A stretch of DNA of 64,000 bases, taken from positions 186,001-250,000 of the forward strand of contig CBDFHV010000086.1 in assembly GCA_965247705.1 (NCBI GenBank), in the 5' to 3' direction. Each line of letters starts with the position of its first letter. Positions within the stretch are counted from its first letter, which is position 1. The notes beneath the pieces were generated by a model that had not been told where the DNA came from, did not search any database, and saw nothing but the letters and a program-made list of their open reading frames with translations. The DNA is from CBDFHV01 sp965247705. GTDB taxonomy: Bacteria; Pseudomonadota; Alphaproteobacteria; Rhodospirillales; CAMCUA01. The position numbers were made by a program, and so were the translations under genes. Below, piece by piece: positions 7,981-16,206 of this stretch.

Positions 7981-8029
7981 GGTGGCGGTGGCGGTGGCGG
8001 GATTATGCCATGGGCGGGCCCGGGCCCGC
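7981..8029. repeat. GGTGGC tandem repeat and 16-bp GC palindrome
   Basis: Three GGTGGC units at 7981-7998 are followed by the perfect palindrome GCGGGCCCGGGCCCGC (8014-8029), between two convergent genes. It could act as a transcription stop without a T run; nothing else is seen here. Confidence 0.4.
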
Positions 8030-8034
8030 GGACC

Positions 8035-8724
8035 TTACGGCGCCAGCCGGTAGCCGCCCGGTTCGGTCACCAGGATGCGGGCATTGGACGGGTCCCGTTC
8101 GATCTTCTGGCGCAGGCGATAGACGTGGGTTTCCAGGGTGTGGGTGGTGACGCCGGCGTTGTAGCCCCACACCTCGTCCAGGAGCACGTCGCGTCCCACC
8201 ACCCGGTCGCCGGCCCGGAACAGGAATTTGAGGATCGCCGCTTCCTTGTCGGTGAGGCGGACCTTCTTCTGGGTCTCGTTGTCCACCAGCATCTTGGCGC
8301 TGGGCTGGAAATTGTAGGGCCCGATTGTGAAGACGGCATCGTCGCTGCGTTCGTGCTGGCGGATATGGGCCCGCAGCCGGGCCAGGAGGACGCCCAGGCG
8401 GAAGGGCTTGGTGACGTAGTCGTTGGCGCCGGCGTCCAGGCCGAGGATCGTGTCGGCGTCCGTATCGGCCCCGGTCAGCATGATGATGGGCGCCTTCACT
8501 CCGGTGCGGCGCATTAGGCGGCATACCTCGCGGCCGTCCATATCGGGCAGGCCCACATCGAGCAGGATGATGTCGAAGTAGTCGGATTTGGTTATTTCCA
8601 GGGCCTCGGCGCCGGTGGCCGCGGCGGTGGTGACGAACTCCTCGTGCAGCTTCAACTGTTCGCACAGCATGTTGCGCAAGGTGTCGTCGTCATCGATCAG
8701 CAGCAGGCGCTTGCCGTTGCTCAT
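8035..8724 (-). CDS. OmpR/PhoB-type response regulator
   Basis: 229 residues. The receiver domain (1-120) has the acidic cluster DDDD at 11-14, the phospho-acceptor D56 in ILLDVGLPD, T84 in MLTG and K106 in YVTKPF. The C-terminal winged helix (about 130-229) ends with THTLETHVYRLRQKIE and GGYRLAP. Start taken at ATG 8724, before GKRLLLIDDDD. It is a transcription factor phosphorylated by a histidine kinase. No kinase gene is adjacent, so the partner is unknown. Confidence 0.92.
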   Translation of the reverse strand: MSNGKRLLLIDDDDTLRNMLCEQLKLHEEFVTTAAATGAEALEITKSDYFDIILLDVGLPDMDGREVCRLMRRTGVKAPIIMLTGADTDADTILGLDAGANDYVTKPFRLGVLLARLRAHIRQHERSDDAVFTIGPYNFQPSAKMLVDNETQKKVRLTDKEAAILKFLFRAGDRVVGRDVLLDEVWGYNAGVTTHTLETHVYRLRQKIERDPSNARILVTEPGGYRLAP

Positions 8725-8987
8725 GGGGCGTCCGCTCACGCTGTGGCTCCGTCGAATCGGGACCCTATACCACGGGCCTCGCGGGAGGCCACGAAAAAAC
8801 CGGCGCCTCCAACCGCCCGGGGTGCACATTCGACCCGCCCGGCAACCTTGCCGGGCCGCGCCGCGGGCGAGAGGTGCCGAGGCACGGGAATCGGCGGCTT
8901 CCGATTGGCACGCTCCTTGCGAAGCATCGGGTGGACGTGGATGGTCCGCAAGGAAACAATCCATGATCGACCGAGCCTCGCTTTGCC

Positions 8988-9863
8988 GTGCTGCCGCCTC
9001 GGGAGACGGCGGTGGCGGTGGCGGCGGCCACGCCGGCCGGGGGCGCGGACGATCCCACGGAAGGCGGCTTCCAGCCCTTCGGCGCCGACGGCTTCACCTT
9101 TTCCGACTTTCTCGACGTCATCAATCCGCTGCAGCACATCCCGGTGATCTCCACCCTCTATCGGCAATGGACCGGCGATCGCATCGATCCCGGCGCCCGC
9201 GTGGTGGGCGACACCCTCTATGGCGGGCCGGTGGGGCTGTTTTCGGGTATCGTCAATGCCGTTGTGGAGCATGAAACGGGCAGCGATGTGGGCCAGCACG
9301 TGTTTGCTCTGTTCGATGGCGAACAGGCACCGCAGGATGCGCCGGTCGCCGTCGCCGCCGTGCCTCAAGCCGTGCCTCAAGCCGTGCCCCAACCCCGATC
9401 GATTTCGGCCATGGTCACCTCGTTCATGCCGCCCGACGCCGTGGAAGCGTCGATTGCCGACGCGACCGCCGACGTGATCGTCGACAATCGAACCGTGCAA
9501 TTCGGCGCACCGGGGGCGATGCCGTTCGATACGCCGGTGGCGACCCGGCCCGAGGTGGCGGCGATTCCCATCGCCTTGCCGCGGCCCCTGATCCGCTGGG
9601 ACGCCGGATTGGTGGAGGGACCCCGGGCCGGCGCGGCGGCGGATGGGGTATTGCCGACACGACCCGAAGACGCGCGCGCCGTCGACGCGGGGGCGCCACC
9701 CGCGCCCGGCGCCATGGGTCTGGCCCTGTTGACCACCCTGTCGGACGCCAATGCCGGGGTTGGCCCCTGGTTCAGCGCCGGCATGGCACGGGGATTGGAC
9801 AAGTACCACGAGATGACCGCCGCGGCCGGCGCGCCGCCCCGTCAACTGGACGCGCGCTACTAA
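8988..9863 (+). CDS. Conserved-looking hypothetical protein with PQAV repeats; start uncertain
   Basis: 291 residues from a GTG at 8988. The N-terminal third includes FSDFLDVINPLQHIPVISTL and DTLYGGPVGLFSGIVNAVVE, then a low-complexity Pro/Ala region with a threefold AVPQ repeat (about 9359-9389) and a C-terminal ANAGVGPWFSAGMARGLDKY. I do not recognise a named family. The GTG has no ribosome binding site. An ATG at 8963 with AAGGAAAC just upstream reads MIDRASL, then needs the loss of one T at 8982-8984 to enter this frame (giving MIDRASLAVLPPRE), so the 5' end may carry an indel. No signal peptide is clear. Confidence 0.6.
   Translation: MLPPRETAVAVAAATPAGGADDPTEGGFQPFGADGFTFSDFLDVINPLQHIPVISTLYRQWTGDRIDPGARVVGDTLYGGPVGLFSGIVNAVVEHETGSDVGQHVFALFDGEQAPQDAPVAVAAVPQAVPQAVPQPRSISAMVTSFMPPDAVEASIADATADVIVDNRTVQFGAPGAMPFDTPVATRPEVAAIPIALPRPLIRWDAGLVEGPRAGAAADGVLPTRPEDARAVDAGAPPAPGAMGLALLTTLSDANAGVGPWFSAGMARGLDKYHEMTAAAGAPPRQLDARY
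9359..9390 (+). repeat. Short tandem repeat coding for AVPQ x3
   Basis: The 12-base unit GTGCCTCAAGCC is present twice and followed by a partial third copy GTGCCCCAACC. It lies inside the hypothetical protein and lengthens its Pro/Ala linker. Confidence 0.7.
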
Positions 9864-9873
9864 TTGGGCGACC

Positions 9874-10575
9874 TCAATCCGGACGGTAGGGCGGACGTTC
9901 CCCGAAGATGGCGGTGCCCACCCGCACCAGGGTGGCGCCTAAGCGGATCGCCACCTCGTAGTCGGCGCTCATGCCCATGCTGAGCTCGGCGAGGCCGTTG
10001 CGTTCGGCGATCTCGCGCAGCAGGGCGAAATGAGGCGACGGCGTCTGGTCGATGGGCGGGATGCACATCAGGCCGCGGATTCGCAGGCCATGGTCTTCCC
10101 GGCAATCGCGGATAAAGGCATCGGCTTCCCGGGGCGCGACGCCCGCTTTCTGAGTCTCCTCTCCCGTGTTCACCTGCACGAAGCAATCCAGCATCCGGCC
10201 CTGATGGGCCATTTCCTGGGCGATGGCGTGGGCCAGCTTGGGGCGGTCGACGGTCTCGATGACGTCGAACAGAGCCACCGCCGCGCGCACCTTGTTGCGC
10301 TGCAGGGGGCCGATCAGGTGGAGCCGCGCGTCGGGGAAGGTCTCCTTCAGGGCCGGCCATTTGGCTTGGGCTTCCTGCATCCGGTTCTCGCCGAATAACC
10401 GGTGTCCGGCCTTCAGGGCGGCACCGCCCCGCGCCGCCGGATGGGCCTTGGCCACGGCGACGAGGGTGACCGACTCCGGATTCCGGCCCGCCGCCCGGGC
10501 CGCGTCGGCGATATGGGCCTTCACCACGGCCAGGTTGGCGGCGATCTCCGCGTCCAGATCGGTTTGAGCTACCAT
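9874..10575 (-). CDS. YggS-family pyridoxal phosphate homeostasis protein
   Basis: 233 residues, the usual size. It binds PLP and buffers its level; no catalytic reaction is established for the family. The PLP lysine lies in LVAVAKAHP, followed by FGENRMQEAQAKW, HLIGPLQRNK, FVQVNTGEE and the C-terminal LSMGMSADYEVAIRLGATLVR, which holds the phosphate-binding part. It is convergent with the hypothetical gene (10-base gap) and divergent from the ThiE-like gene. Confidence 0.93.
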   Translation of the reverse strand: MVAQTDLDAEIAANLAVVKAHIADAARAAGRNPESVTLVAVAKAHPAARGGAALKAGHRLFGENRMQEAQAKWPALKETFPDARLHLIGPLQRNKVRAAVALFDVIETVDRPKLAHAIAQEMAHQGRMLDCFVQVNTGEETQKAGVAPREADAFIRDCREDHGLRIRGLMCIPPIDQTPSPHFALLREIAERNGLAELSMGMSADYEVAIRLGATLVRVGTAIFGERPPYRPD

Positions 10576-10626
10576 GGCGGCACACGCGGATGTCGGATTG
10601 GGACGACGGGCGAAAAGCGGGCAGGC

Positions 10627-11250
10627 ATGGCGACCCTAGCAGAGCTGGCACGGCGGCTCAAACGGACGGGCGGGGCGGCAATGGCCCAGCTTCCGCCGCT
10701 GATCCTGATGACCGACAGCCGCCGTCTTGCCGACCCGGAACGGGCCGTGCCGCGCCTTCCGGCGGGCGCCGCGGTGATTCTGCGCCACCGGGACCCAGTC
10801 CGGCGCGCGACTCTCGCGGCGCTGCTGATCGGTCCGTGCCGGGCGCGCGGGGTGCGGTTGCTGATCGCCGGGGACGCGCGCCTGGCGGCGGCCGTGGGTG
10901 CCGATGGTCTGCACCTGCCGGAGGCGATGGCCCGGCGAGGCCCCGGGGCCTGGTCCATGTGGCAGCGCCCGGACTGGCTGATCACCGCCGCCGCCCATGG
11001 GCCGGCGGCCCTTTGCCGGGCGGCACGGGCCGGCGCCCACGGGGCGCTGCTGTCGCCGGTATTTCCCACCGCCAGCCATCCGGGCGCGGCGGCGTTAGGT
11101 CCCTTGCGCTTCGCCCGACTGGTTCGGGAAAGTCCGCTGCCGGTCTATGCCCTGGGCGGCATCGACAACGCCACCGCCCGCCGACTCATCCTCAGCGGTG
11201 CCGCGGGATTCGCCGGCATTGGGGGCCTGCTCAGGACAGGTTCTCGTTGA
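10627..11250 (+). CDS. Thiamine phosphate synthase family protein (ThiE/TenI-like)
   Basis: 207 residues forming a TIM barrel. Visible family motifs are LILMTD at the first strand, LLIAGDARLAAAVGADGLHL, LLSPVFPTASHPG (phosphate loop), and YALGGIDNATARRLILSGAAG near the end. ThiE joins HMP-PP with thiazole phosphate; TenI-like paralogues lack this activity. No thiamine genes are nearby, so the call stays at family level. Start chosen at ATG 10627. Its 3' end overlaps the convergent TPR gene by 20 bases. Confidence 0.8.
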   Translation: MATLAELARRLKRTGGAAMAQLPPLILMTDSRRLADPERAVPRLPAGAAVILRHRDPVRRATLAALLIGPCRARGVRLLIAGDARLAAAVGADGLHLPEAMARRGPGAWSMWQRPDWLITAAAHGPAALCRAARAGAHGALLSPVFPTASHPGAAALGPLRFARLVRESPLPVYALGGIDNATARRLILSGAAGFAGIGGLLRTGSR

Positions 11251-12076
11251 GAGAGTCCATGGCGGCCCGGGCCTCGCTCATGTTGGGGTCGAGCTCCAGT
11301 GCCCTCTGAACGGCGTCGCGGGAGTCCAGCAGGCGTCCATGGATGCCCAGCATGCGGCCGAGGACGAGCTGGGACTGGGCGTCGTCGGGATTGCGTTCGG
11401 CGCCGTCCTCGGCCACCACCAGGGCTTCCTCCTCATCGCCCATGTTCAGCAGCAAGGTGGCCAGGTTGGTGGTCGCCAGGGCCAGGTCGGGGGCCAGCGC
11501 GCGGGCCGTTCGCAGGGTCTCCAGTGCCTCGTCCCGCCGATCGATGGCCACCAGCGCGACGGCCCGATTGGCGTGCGCGAAGGGGTTCTCGGGCATCAGC
11601 TCGACAACCGTGTCGAAGGCGGCCAGCGCGTCATCGGGCCGATTCGCCTGGCCGAGGAGGATCCCCAGGTTGAAATGGGCGTGCGCCGACTTGGGGTCCA
11701 GCTCGGTGGCCCGGCAGAGGCTTGCCTCCGCCTCCTCCGACCGCCCTTGACCGGCCAGGGCGAGGCCGCGGGTGGCATGGATTCCGGAGGCGGTCTTCGA
11801 CACTTTCGATTCGGAATCGCCGATGGCGGCAAGGGCCTGCTCCGCCAGCTCGACCGTCGCCGACAGACGGCCCGCCGTCAAGGCGCAGTGGGCCAGCAGG
11901 TGGAGGGCGCTGGGATGCCCGGGCCGCTGCTCCAAGACCTGGCGGCAGAGGGCTTCCGCCTCGCCCAGCCGGCCGCTGCGCTGCAAACCGTCGGCCTGGC
12001 GAAGCATGGTGTCGAGCGGATCGGGACCCGGCACCAGGTGAGAGAGGGTTCCGCGGAGGGAGGCGCTGTCGGTCAT
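11231..12076 (-). CDS. Tetratricopeptide repeat protein
   Basis: 281 residues composed largely of TPR units, for example GRLGEAEALCRQVLEQRPGH (about 35-54), LDPKSAHAHFNLGILLGQAN and LVLGRMLGIHGRLLDSRDAV. There is no signal peptide, membrane segment or catalytic domain. TPR arrays mediate protein-protein contacts. It lies 59 bases downstream of a larger TPR-sulfotransferase on the same strand with a similar start (MTDS versus MTDA), suggesting partial duplication and a shared operon. Confidence 0.85.
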   Translation of the reverse strand: MTDSASLRGTLSHLVPGPDPLDTMLRQADGLQRSGRLGEAEALCRQVLEQRPGHPSALHLLAHCALTAGRLSATVELAEQALAAIGDSESKVSKTASGIHATRGLALAGQGRSEEAEASLCRATELDPKSAHAHFNLGILLGQANRPDDALAAFDTVVELMPENPFAHANRAVALVAIDRRDEALETLRTARALAPDLALATTNLATLLLNMGDEEEALVVAEDGAERNPDDAQSQLVLGRMLGIHGRLLDSRDAVQRALELDPNMSEARAAMDSLNENLS

Positions 12077-12135
12077 GGCATGGTCAGGGGCTGTTGGCGG
12101 GCGTGACGTATTTTAGGCCGATGGGGCCCACCGGG

Positions 12136-13878
12136 TCACGGCGCGTATCCGAACGCGCCGACATAGGGCGCCAGCACCGGGAGGATCGGTGCCAGGTGCC
12201 ACCGATAGGGCTTCCACCGGCCCACGGCGCGGTTGCTGATCCCTTCCGAGACCTGGCGGTAGCTGGGGGTTCGGATGAGTTCCCCCCGGGGCGTGCGCCG
12301 ATCCGTCAGCACCGCCGCGTCCCAGGACAGGCCAAGAAATTCGAGGATCCGCCGGGTGTTTGCCGGCACGTCGGCGATCAGATCCTCGTAGCGGTACTCC
12401 AACCACGGATTGGGCAGGGCGTCCCGCACCGCCAGCCACAGACCCATTACCGCATCGTAGAGGGCGACCGCGCCAGCGAGGCTGGTGAAGTTGGCCATGG
12501 CCTCATTGGCGGCGAAGGCCTGCATGAAGCCGCTTAGGCAGGCGTCCCGGGGATCGCGCAAGGCCATCAGCACCGGGGCCTCGGGGAATATCGCCGCGAT
12601 GAGGCCGATTTCCACGATGTTGAGGGGCAGCTTGTCGACCAGTCGGGGACCGTCCGCCGCGGTGCCGAACAGGGCATCCGCGTGGTGCCAGAAGGCGACG
12701 CGACAGGCCCGCTTTTCGTCGGCGGTGAGGGTTTCCAGGAACCGGGGATAGGGCGCGTCGCGGCCGCCATGGCGGGAAACCAGATCGGCCTTGAGCAGGC
12801 GGAGGGGACTGCGTTCGGCCGTCGTGGCCACATCCGGGTGGGCGGCCAGCATGCGCTCCACCAGGGTGGTGCCGGAGCGGGGAAAGCCGACGAAGAAAAG
12901 CGGCGGCGGCCGTTCCCCGGCGACGCCCGGCGATGGCCGAAATCCTTGCAAGCGACGCGGAGTCAGCCAACGCCTGTTGCGGCCAACCCGAGCCAGATAG
13001 CGCCGCCCGTCCAGGCTGTTGAGGCGGCTCCACTGGATGTTGGCGTTGCGGAACGATTCCATGGCTTCGTCGACTCGTCCCAGTCGGTCCAGGGCCGCGC
13101 CAAGCTCGAACAGGGCCTCGGTTCGCACGTGCCGTCGCGGCGAGTCGGCCAAGAGGTGGCGAAGTCGCTCGGCGGCAACGGCCGGCTGGCCCAAGCGGTT
13201 TTCGAGACGCGCCTTCAACAGGCGGGCGAGGGGTTCCTGGGGCGTGATGGCGAGCAACCGACCGGCCGCGGCCGCGGCCTCGGGGACTCGATTGGACTGC
13301 TCCAGGGCGTTGCACAGGTTCCACAGGGCCGGGGCATTGTCCGGGCGCTCGGCAAGGACCGCTTCGAAGCAGGCCACCGATTGGTCGGGGCGGCCGGCGG
13401 CCTGATGCAGGACCCCGAGGCTGTTGAGGGCGTCCCGGCGCACGGGTGGCGGCGCCCCGTCGATGCAACGCCGATAGGCAGCCTCGGCCTCGGCCTCGAG
13501 ACCCAGGTCGCGCAGTACGTTACCGATGTTGAACAGGGCGCTCGGATGGGCGGGGTCCAGGTCGAGCGCCCGCTCCAGGGCGTCGCGGGCCTCCGGCAAA
13601 CGCCCCTGGCGGCCCAGCGCGCTGCCCAGATTGACCCAGTAGCGGGGTTCGTCCGGGTCGCTGGCGAGCGCACGGCGGAACCGCTGCTCGGCGGCGGCGT
13701 GGCGATCCCGCTCCATCTCCACCACACCCAGCAGGCTGTGGGCCTCGGCCCGGTCGGGCGTCGTCTCCAGGACGGCGCGGCAGTGACCCTCGGCGGTGGC
13801 CGCGTCTCCCGCCCGCAGCGCGGCCGCCGCGGCTTCAAGCCCGTTCGCGGGTGGAGCGACGGATTCGGCATCGGTCAT
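12136..13878 (-). CDS. TPR-repeat sulfotransferase
   Basis: 580 residues. The N-terminal ~270 are TPR units (for example YWVNLGSALGRQGRLPEARD). The C-terminal ~280 form a sulfotransferase domain with the PAPS 5'-phosphosulfate loop FFVGFPRSGTTLVERML, then DKLPLNIVEIGLIAAIFPEA and the 3'-phosphate region ALRDPRDACLSGFMQ. The family transfers sulfate from PAPS to an acceptor, often a glycan or tyrosine. Start at ATG 13878, preceded by AGGACC; an in-frame ATG lies 36 bases upstream. The acceptor is unknown; nearby glycosyltransferase genes make a surface glycan plausible. Confidence 0.88.
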   Translation of the reverse strand: MTDAESVAPPANGLEAAAAALRAGDAATAEGHCRAVLETTPDRAEAHSLLGVVEMERDRHAAAEQRFRRALASDPDEPRYWVNLGSALGRQGRLPEARDALERALDLDPAHPSALFNIGNVLRDLGLEAEAEAAYRRCIDGAPPPVRRDALNSLGVLHQAAGRPDQSVACFEAVLAERPDNAPALWNLCNALEQSNRVPEAAAAAGRLLAITPQEPLARLLKARLENRLGQPAVAAERLRHLLADSPRRHVRTEALFELGAALDRLGRVDEAMESFRNANIQWSRLNSLDGRRYLARVGRNRRWLTPRRLQGFRPSPGVAGERPPPLFFVGFPRSGTTLVERMLAAHPDVATTAERSPLRLLKADLVSRHGGRDAPYPRFLETLTADEKRACRVAFWHHADALFGTAADGPRLVDKLPLNIVEIGLIAAIFPEAPVLMALRDPRDACLSGFMQAFAANEAMANFTSLAGAVALYDAVMGLWLAVRDALPNPWLEYRYEDLIADVPANTRRILEFLGLSWDAAVLTDRRTPRGELIRTPSYRQVSEGISNRAVGRWKPYRWHLAPILPVLAPYVGAFGYAP

Positions 13879-13950
13879 GGCCGGTCCTATGGGCGAACGG
13901 ACGCGCCGGGTCAAACCATAAGACGCGGGCGCGCCCCGCGAGGCGCACCC

Positions 13951-13985
13951 GAAAAGCGGAAGGGAGCGGCAAGCCGCTCCCTTCC
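13951..13985 (-). terminator. Rho-independent terminator of the porin gene
   Basis: A perfect 13-bp inverted repeat GGAAGGGAGCGGC / GCCGCTCCCTTCC (13958-13970, 13973-13985). On the minus strand it is followed by GCTTTTC. It lies 22 bases beyond the porin stop and before the TPR-sulfotransferase gene. Confidence 0.85.
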
Positions 13986-14007
13986 TAACAACCGATGAAC
14001 AGCGGGA

Positions 14008-15093
14008 TTAGAAGGCGAGCGCGAGACCGCCGACGACACCCCAGCCGCCGCCCTGCTCGTTGGCGTCCACGTTGGACTCTTCGTCATAGTTCACGTGGAA
14101 AACGAAGCTGCGCCACCTTACACCGTCGCTGATCGTATAGTCGAAGAACACCAAATTGGTGTTCACCTCGTCGTCACCTATAGCTGTGGCAGCGGTGGTG
14201 TAGGTGCCTTCGTTTTCAGACGTCAGGTGCCAGAAGCCGACGGATATGGGGCCGGTGTCATACGAAATGCCGCCCACCCAGACGACGCCGGACCTGACCC
14301 CGCCGGCGTTGGCGTTGATGGTCGCGTTTTCATCCTGCATTGCGACGCCGCCGCCGACCGTGAAGCCGCTGTACTTGAACTGGGCGCCAATGTTATGGCC
14401 TTCGGCCGGGGCGCGATTCGCGGGGGAGGGACCGGTGTCACGGTAGTAGCCGTATACCAGGTCGACACCGACGCCCTGGAGTTCGCCCTTGTAGGATACC
14501 GAGTAGGCGAAGGCCTGACCGGCGTCCAAGACGCGGTTGGCCGGGTCACCACCGTTGTCGCCGATTTCCGGCATGTACGACGCGGCGGCCTGCAAGCCCC
14601 CCACCCGCGGGGTGAAGTAACTGATGCGATGAGAGTCACCGGACCGCAAGAAGTAGGCGCTGTCGTTCTTGGTGATGTTGCCTTCCTGCACCCAGTTGTC
14701 GTAGTCGCCGCCGACGCCGCGGGGACCGCTGATCGAGGTCTGGCCGTTGACCATGTCGTCCTGGCCGAGGCGCAGGGCGCCGAAACTGCCCGAGATGTCG
14801 ACCCAGGCTTCGTCGACCCCCCCGCGGCCCGCGTCCGCTTCGAATTCGTAGCGGGCGCCGATCCTGATGCCGTTGTCGAGCGTGGTGCTGCCGACGACGT
14901 GTATTTCCGCGTCCGACTGCACGTCGAAAGGGGCGAATTCGGTGACGCCGATGTCTTCTTCGGCGTCGGCGAAGCCGATGAACTGCTCGGCGCCGCCGCC
15001 GAGGCTGAGCTTGATACGGTCGGCGGCATTCGCCGGCGCCGCGATAACCCCTGCCGCGACGATGGCGGTGGTGCTAAGCAATAACTTCTTCAT
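14008..15093 (-). CDS. Gram-negative outer-membrane porin
   Basis: 361 residues. A clear Sec signal peptide (MKKLLLSTTAIVAAGVIAAP, cut after ANA) is followed by ADRIKLSLGGGAEQF and alternating beta-strand segments. The loop region FGALRLGQDDMVNG matches the L3 region of proteobacterial porins (Porin_4/OmpC-like), and the chain ends in VVGGLALAF with the C-terminal Phe used by the BAM complex. It forms a passive trimeric pore in the outer membrane. Start chosen at the ATG of the signal peptide. Strong terminator and a good promoter candidate suggest high, monocistronic expression. Confidence 0.93.
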   Translation of the reverse strand: MKKLLLSTTAIVAAGVIAAPANAADRIKLSLGGGAEQFIGFADAEEDIGVTEFAPFDVQSDAEIHVVGSTTLDNGIRIGARYEFEADAGRGGVDEAWVDISGSFGALRLGQDDMVNGQTSISGPRGVGGDYDNWVQEGNITKNDSAYFLRSGDSHRISYFTPRVGGLQAAASYMPEIGDNGGDPANRVLDAGQAFAYSVSYKGELQGVGVDLVYGYYRDTGPSPANRAPAEGHNIGAQFKYSGFTVGGGVAMQDENATINANAGGVRSGVVWVGGISYDTGPISVGFWHLTSENEGTYTTAATAIGDDEVNTNLVFFDYTISDGVRWRSFVFHVNYDEESNVDANEQGGGWGVVGGLALAF

Positions 15094-15152
15094 GTCATCC
15101 CCTCTTTCGAACTGACTACCGTGCGCCGACCGGGTTTTCGATACGCACGTGA

Positions 15153-15167
15153 CCCCAACCATTGGGG
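15153..15167 (-). promoter_or_regulatory. Hairpin in the porin leader
   Basis: Inverted repeat CCCCAA-CCA-TTGGGG (6-bp perfect stem, 3-base loop), just downstream of the predicted porin start site, so within the 5' untranslated RNA. It may stabilise the mRNA or be an operator. Confidence 0.35.
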
Positions 15168-15175
15168 ATTGGGCG

Positions 15176-15205
15176 AATACAGCCACGAGAAACGCGGCAA
15201 GTCAA
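15176..15205 (-). promoter_or_regulatory. Putative sigma-70 promoter of the porin gene
   Basis: On the minus strand TTGACT (15205-15200) and TGTATT (15181-15176) are separated by 18 bases, matching 5/6 and 4/6 of the consensus. The leader would be about 75 bases. Confidence 0.4.
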
Positions 15206-15355
15206 CAATTTGCGCCATGGCCTGTGTCAAAAATCCCCCGCTGTGATGTAATTGCCACAAATGACGGCTCGATGGCCTGCTAATCCTCCGTTTTCTGGGA
15301 CCCTTGTCCGCCATGGCTTGTGAGGCGCGATCCGGTCGTCTAACAGGAACGGGCC

Positions 15356-16048
15356 ATGAATGCCGGCCCGATTCGCGTCTTTATCGGCTACGACCCGCGG
15401 GAGGCGGTGGCCTTTCACGTACTATCCCACAGCATTCACGCCCGCGCATCCCGTCCCCTATCGGTGCAGCCCCTGATGCTGAGCCAATTGGGCGAAATCC
15501 TGAACCGGGAGCGCCACCCCCTGCAGTCGACCGAGTTTGCCTTCTCCCGCTTCCTGGTGCCTTTCCTGTGCGGTTTTCGAGGATGGGCGCTGTTCATGGA
15601 CTGCGACATGCTGGTGCTGGACGATATCGCCCGCCTGTGGGATCTGCGGGACGACCGATACGCCGCCCTGGTGGTCAAGCACAACCACCGGCCCCGGGAA
15701 TCCACCAAGTTCCTGGGCCAACCCCAGACGAAATATGAGAAAAGGAATTGGTCGAGCGTCATGCTGCTCAACGCCGCCCGCTGCCAGACACTAACACTTG
15801 ACTATGTCAACAGTGAGTCGGGTTTGAAACTGCATCGCTTTCGATGGCTGGACAGCGAGGACCTGATCGGCGACCTGCCGCCACGGTGGAATCACCTGGT
15901 GGACTACGATCCGCCCCGTGCCACCGACGATGTGTCCAATCTGCATTTCACGAGCGGCGGCCCCTGGTTCGAGGCCCATCGCAACTGCGGTTACGCGGAC
16001 CTGTGGTTCGCCGAGCGCGATCGCATGCTGCGCCCGGGGCCCGGATAG
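15356..16048 (+). CDS. Glycosyltransferase, GT8-like
   Basis: 230 residues. It begins with IRVFIGYDPREAVAFHVLSHS, as in bacterial GT8-type and related nucleotide-sugar glycosyltransferases, and has the metal-binding DxD in LFMDCDMLVLDD. A later conserved patch is WNHLVDYDPP followed by LHFTSGGPWF, where the His may bind the metal. No membrane segment. Probable role: adding a sugar to a surface glycan. It stands alone on the plus strand between the porin and a JmjC-type gene. Confidence 0.8.
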   Translation: MNAGPIRVFIGYDPREAVAFHVLSHSIHARASRPLSVQPLMLSQLGEILNRERHPLQSTEFAFSRFLVPFLCGFRGWALFMDCDMLVLDDIARLWDLRDDRYAALVVKHNHRPRESTKFLGQPQTKYEKRNWSSVMLLNAARCQTLTLDYVNSESGLKLHRFRWLDSEDLIGDLPPRWNHLVDYDPPRATDDVSNLHFTSGGPWFEAHRNCGYADLWFAERDRMLRPGPG

Positions 16049-16206
16049 GGCCTCCCTCCTCGGATTTGCCAAATGGCCCGAATAGAGTGCCTTTCGACCG
16101 CCGATGGACAAGGAGAAGGGCGTATTGATGGCCGGCGCCAGTCCGCGGCTATGTTGGGCGCGGACTTTCGGTATAAGGTGGCGACGCTTGACGGAGAGCC
16201 GCGCCG

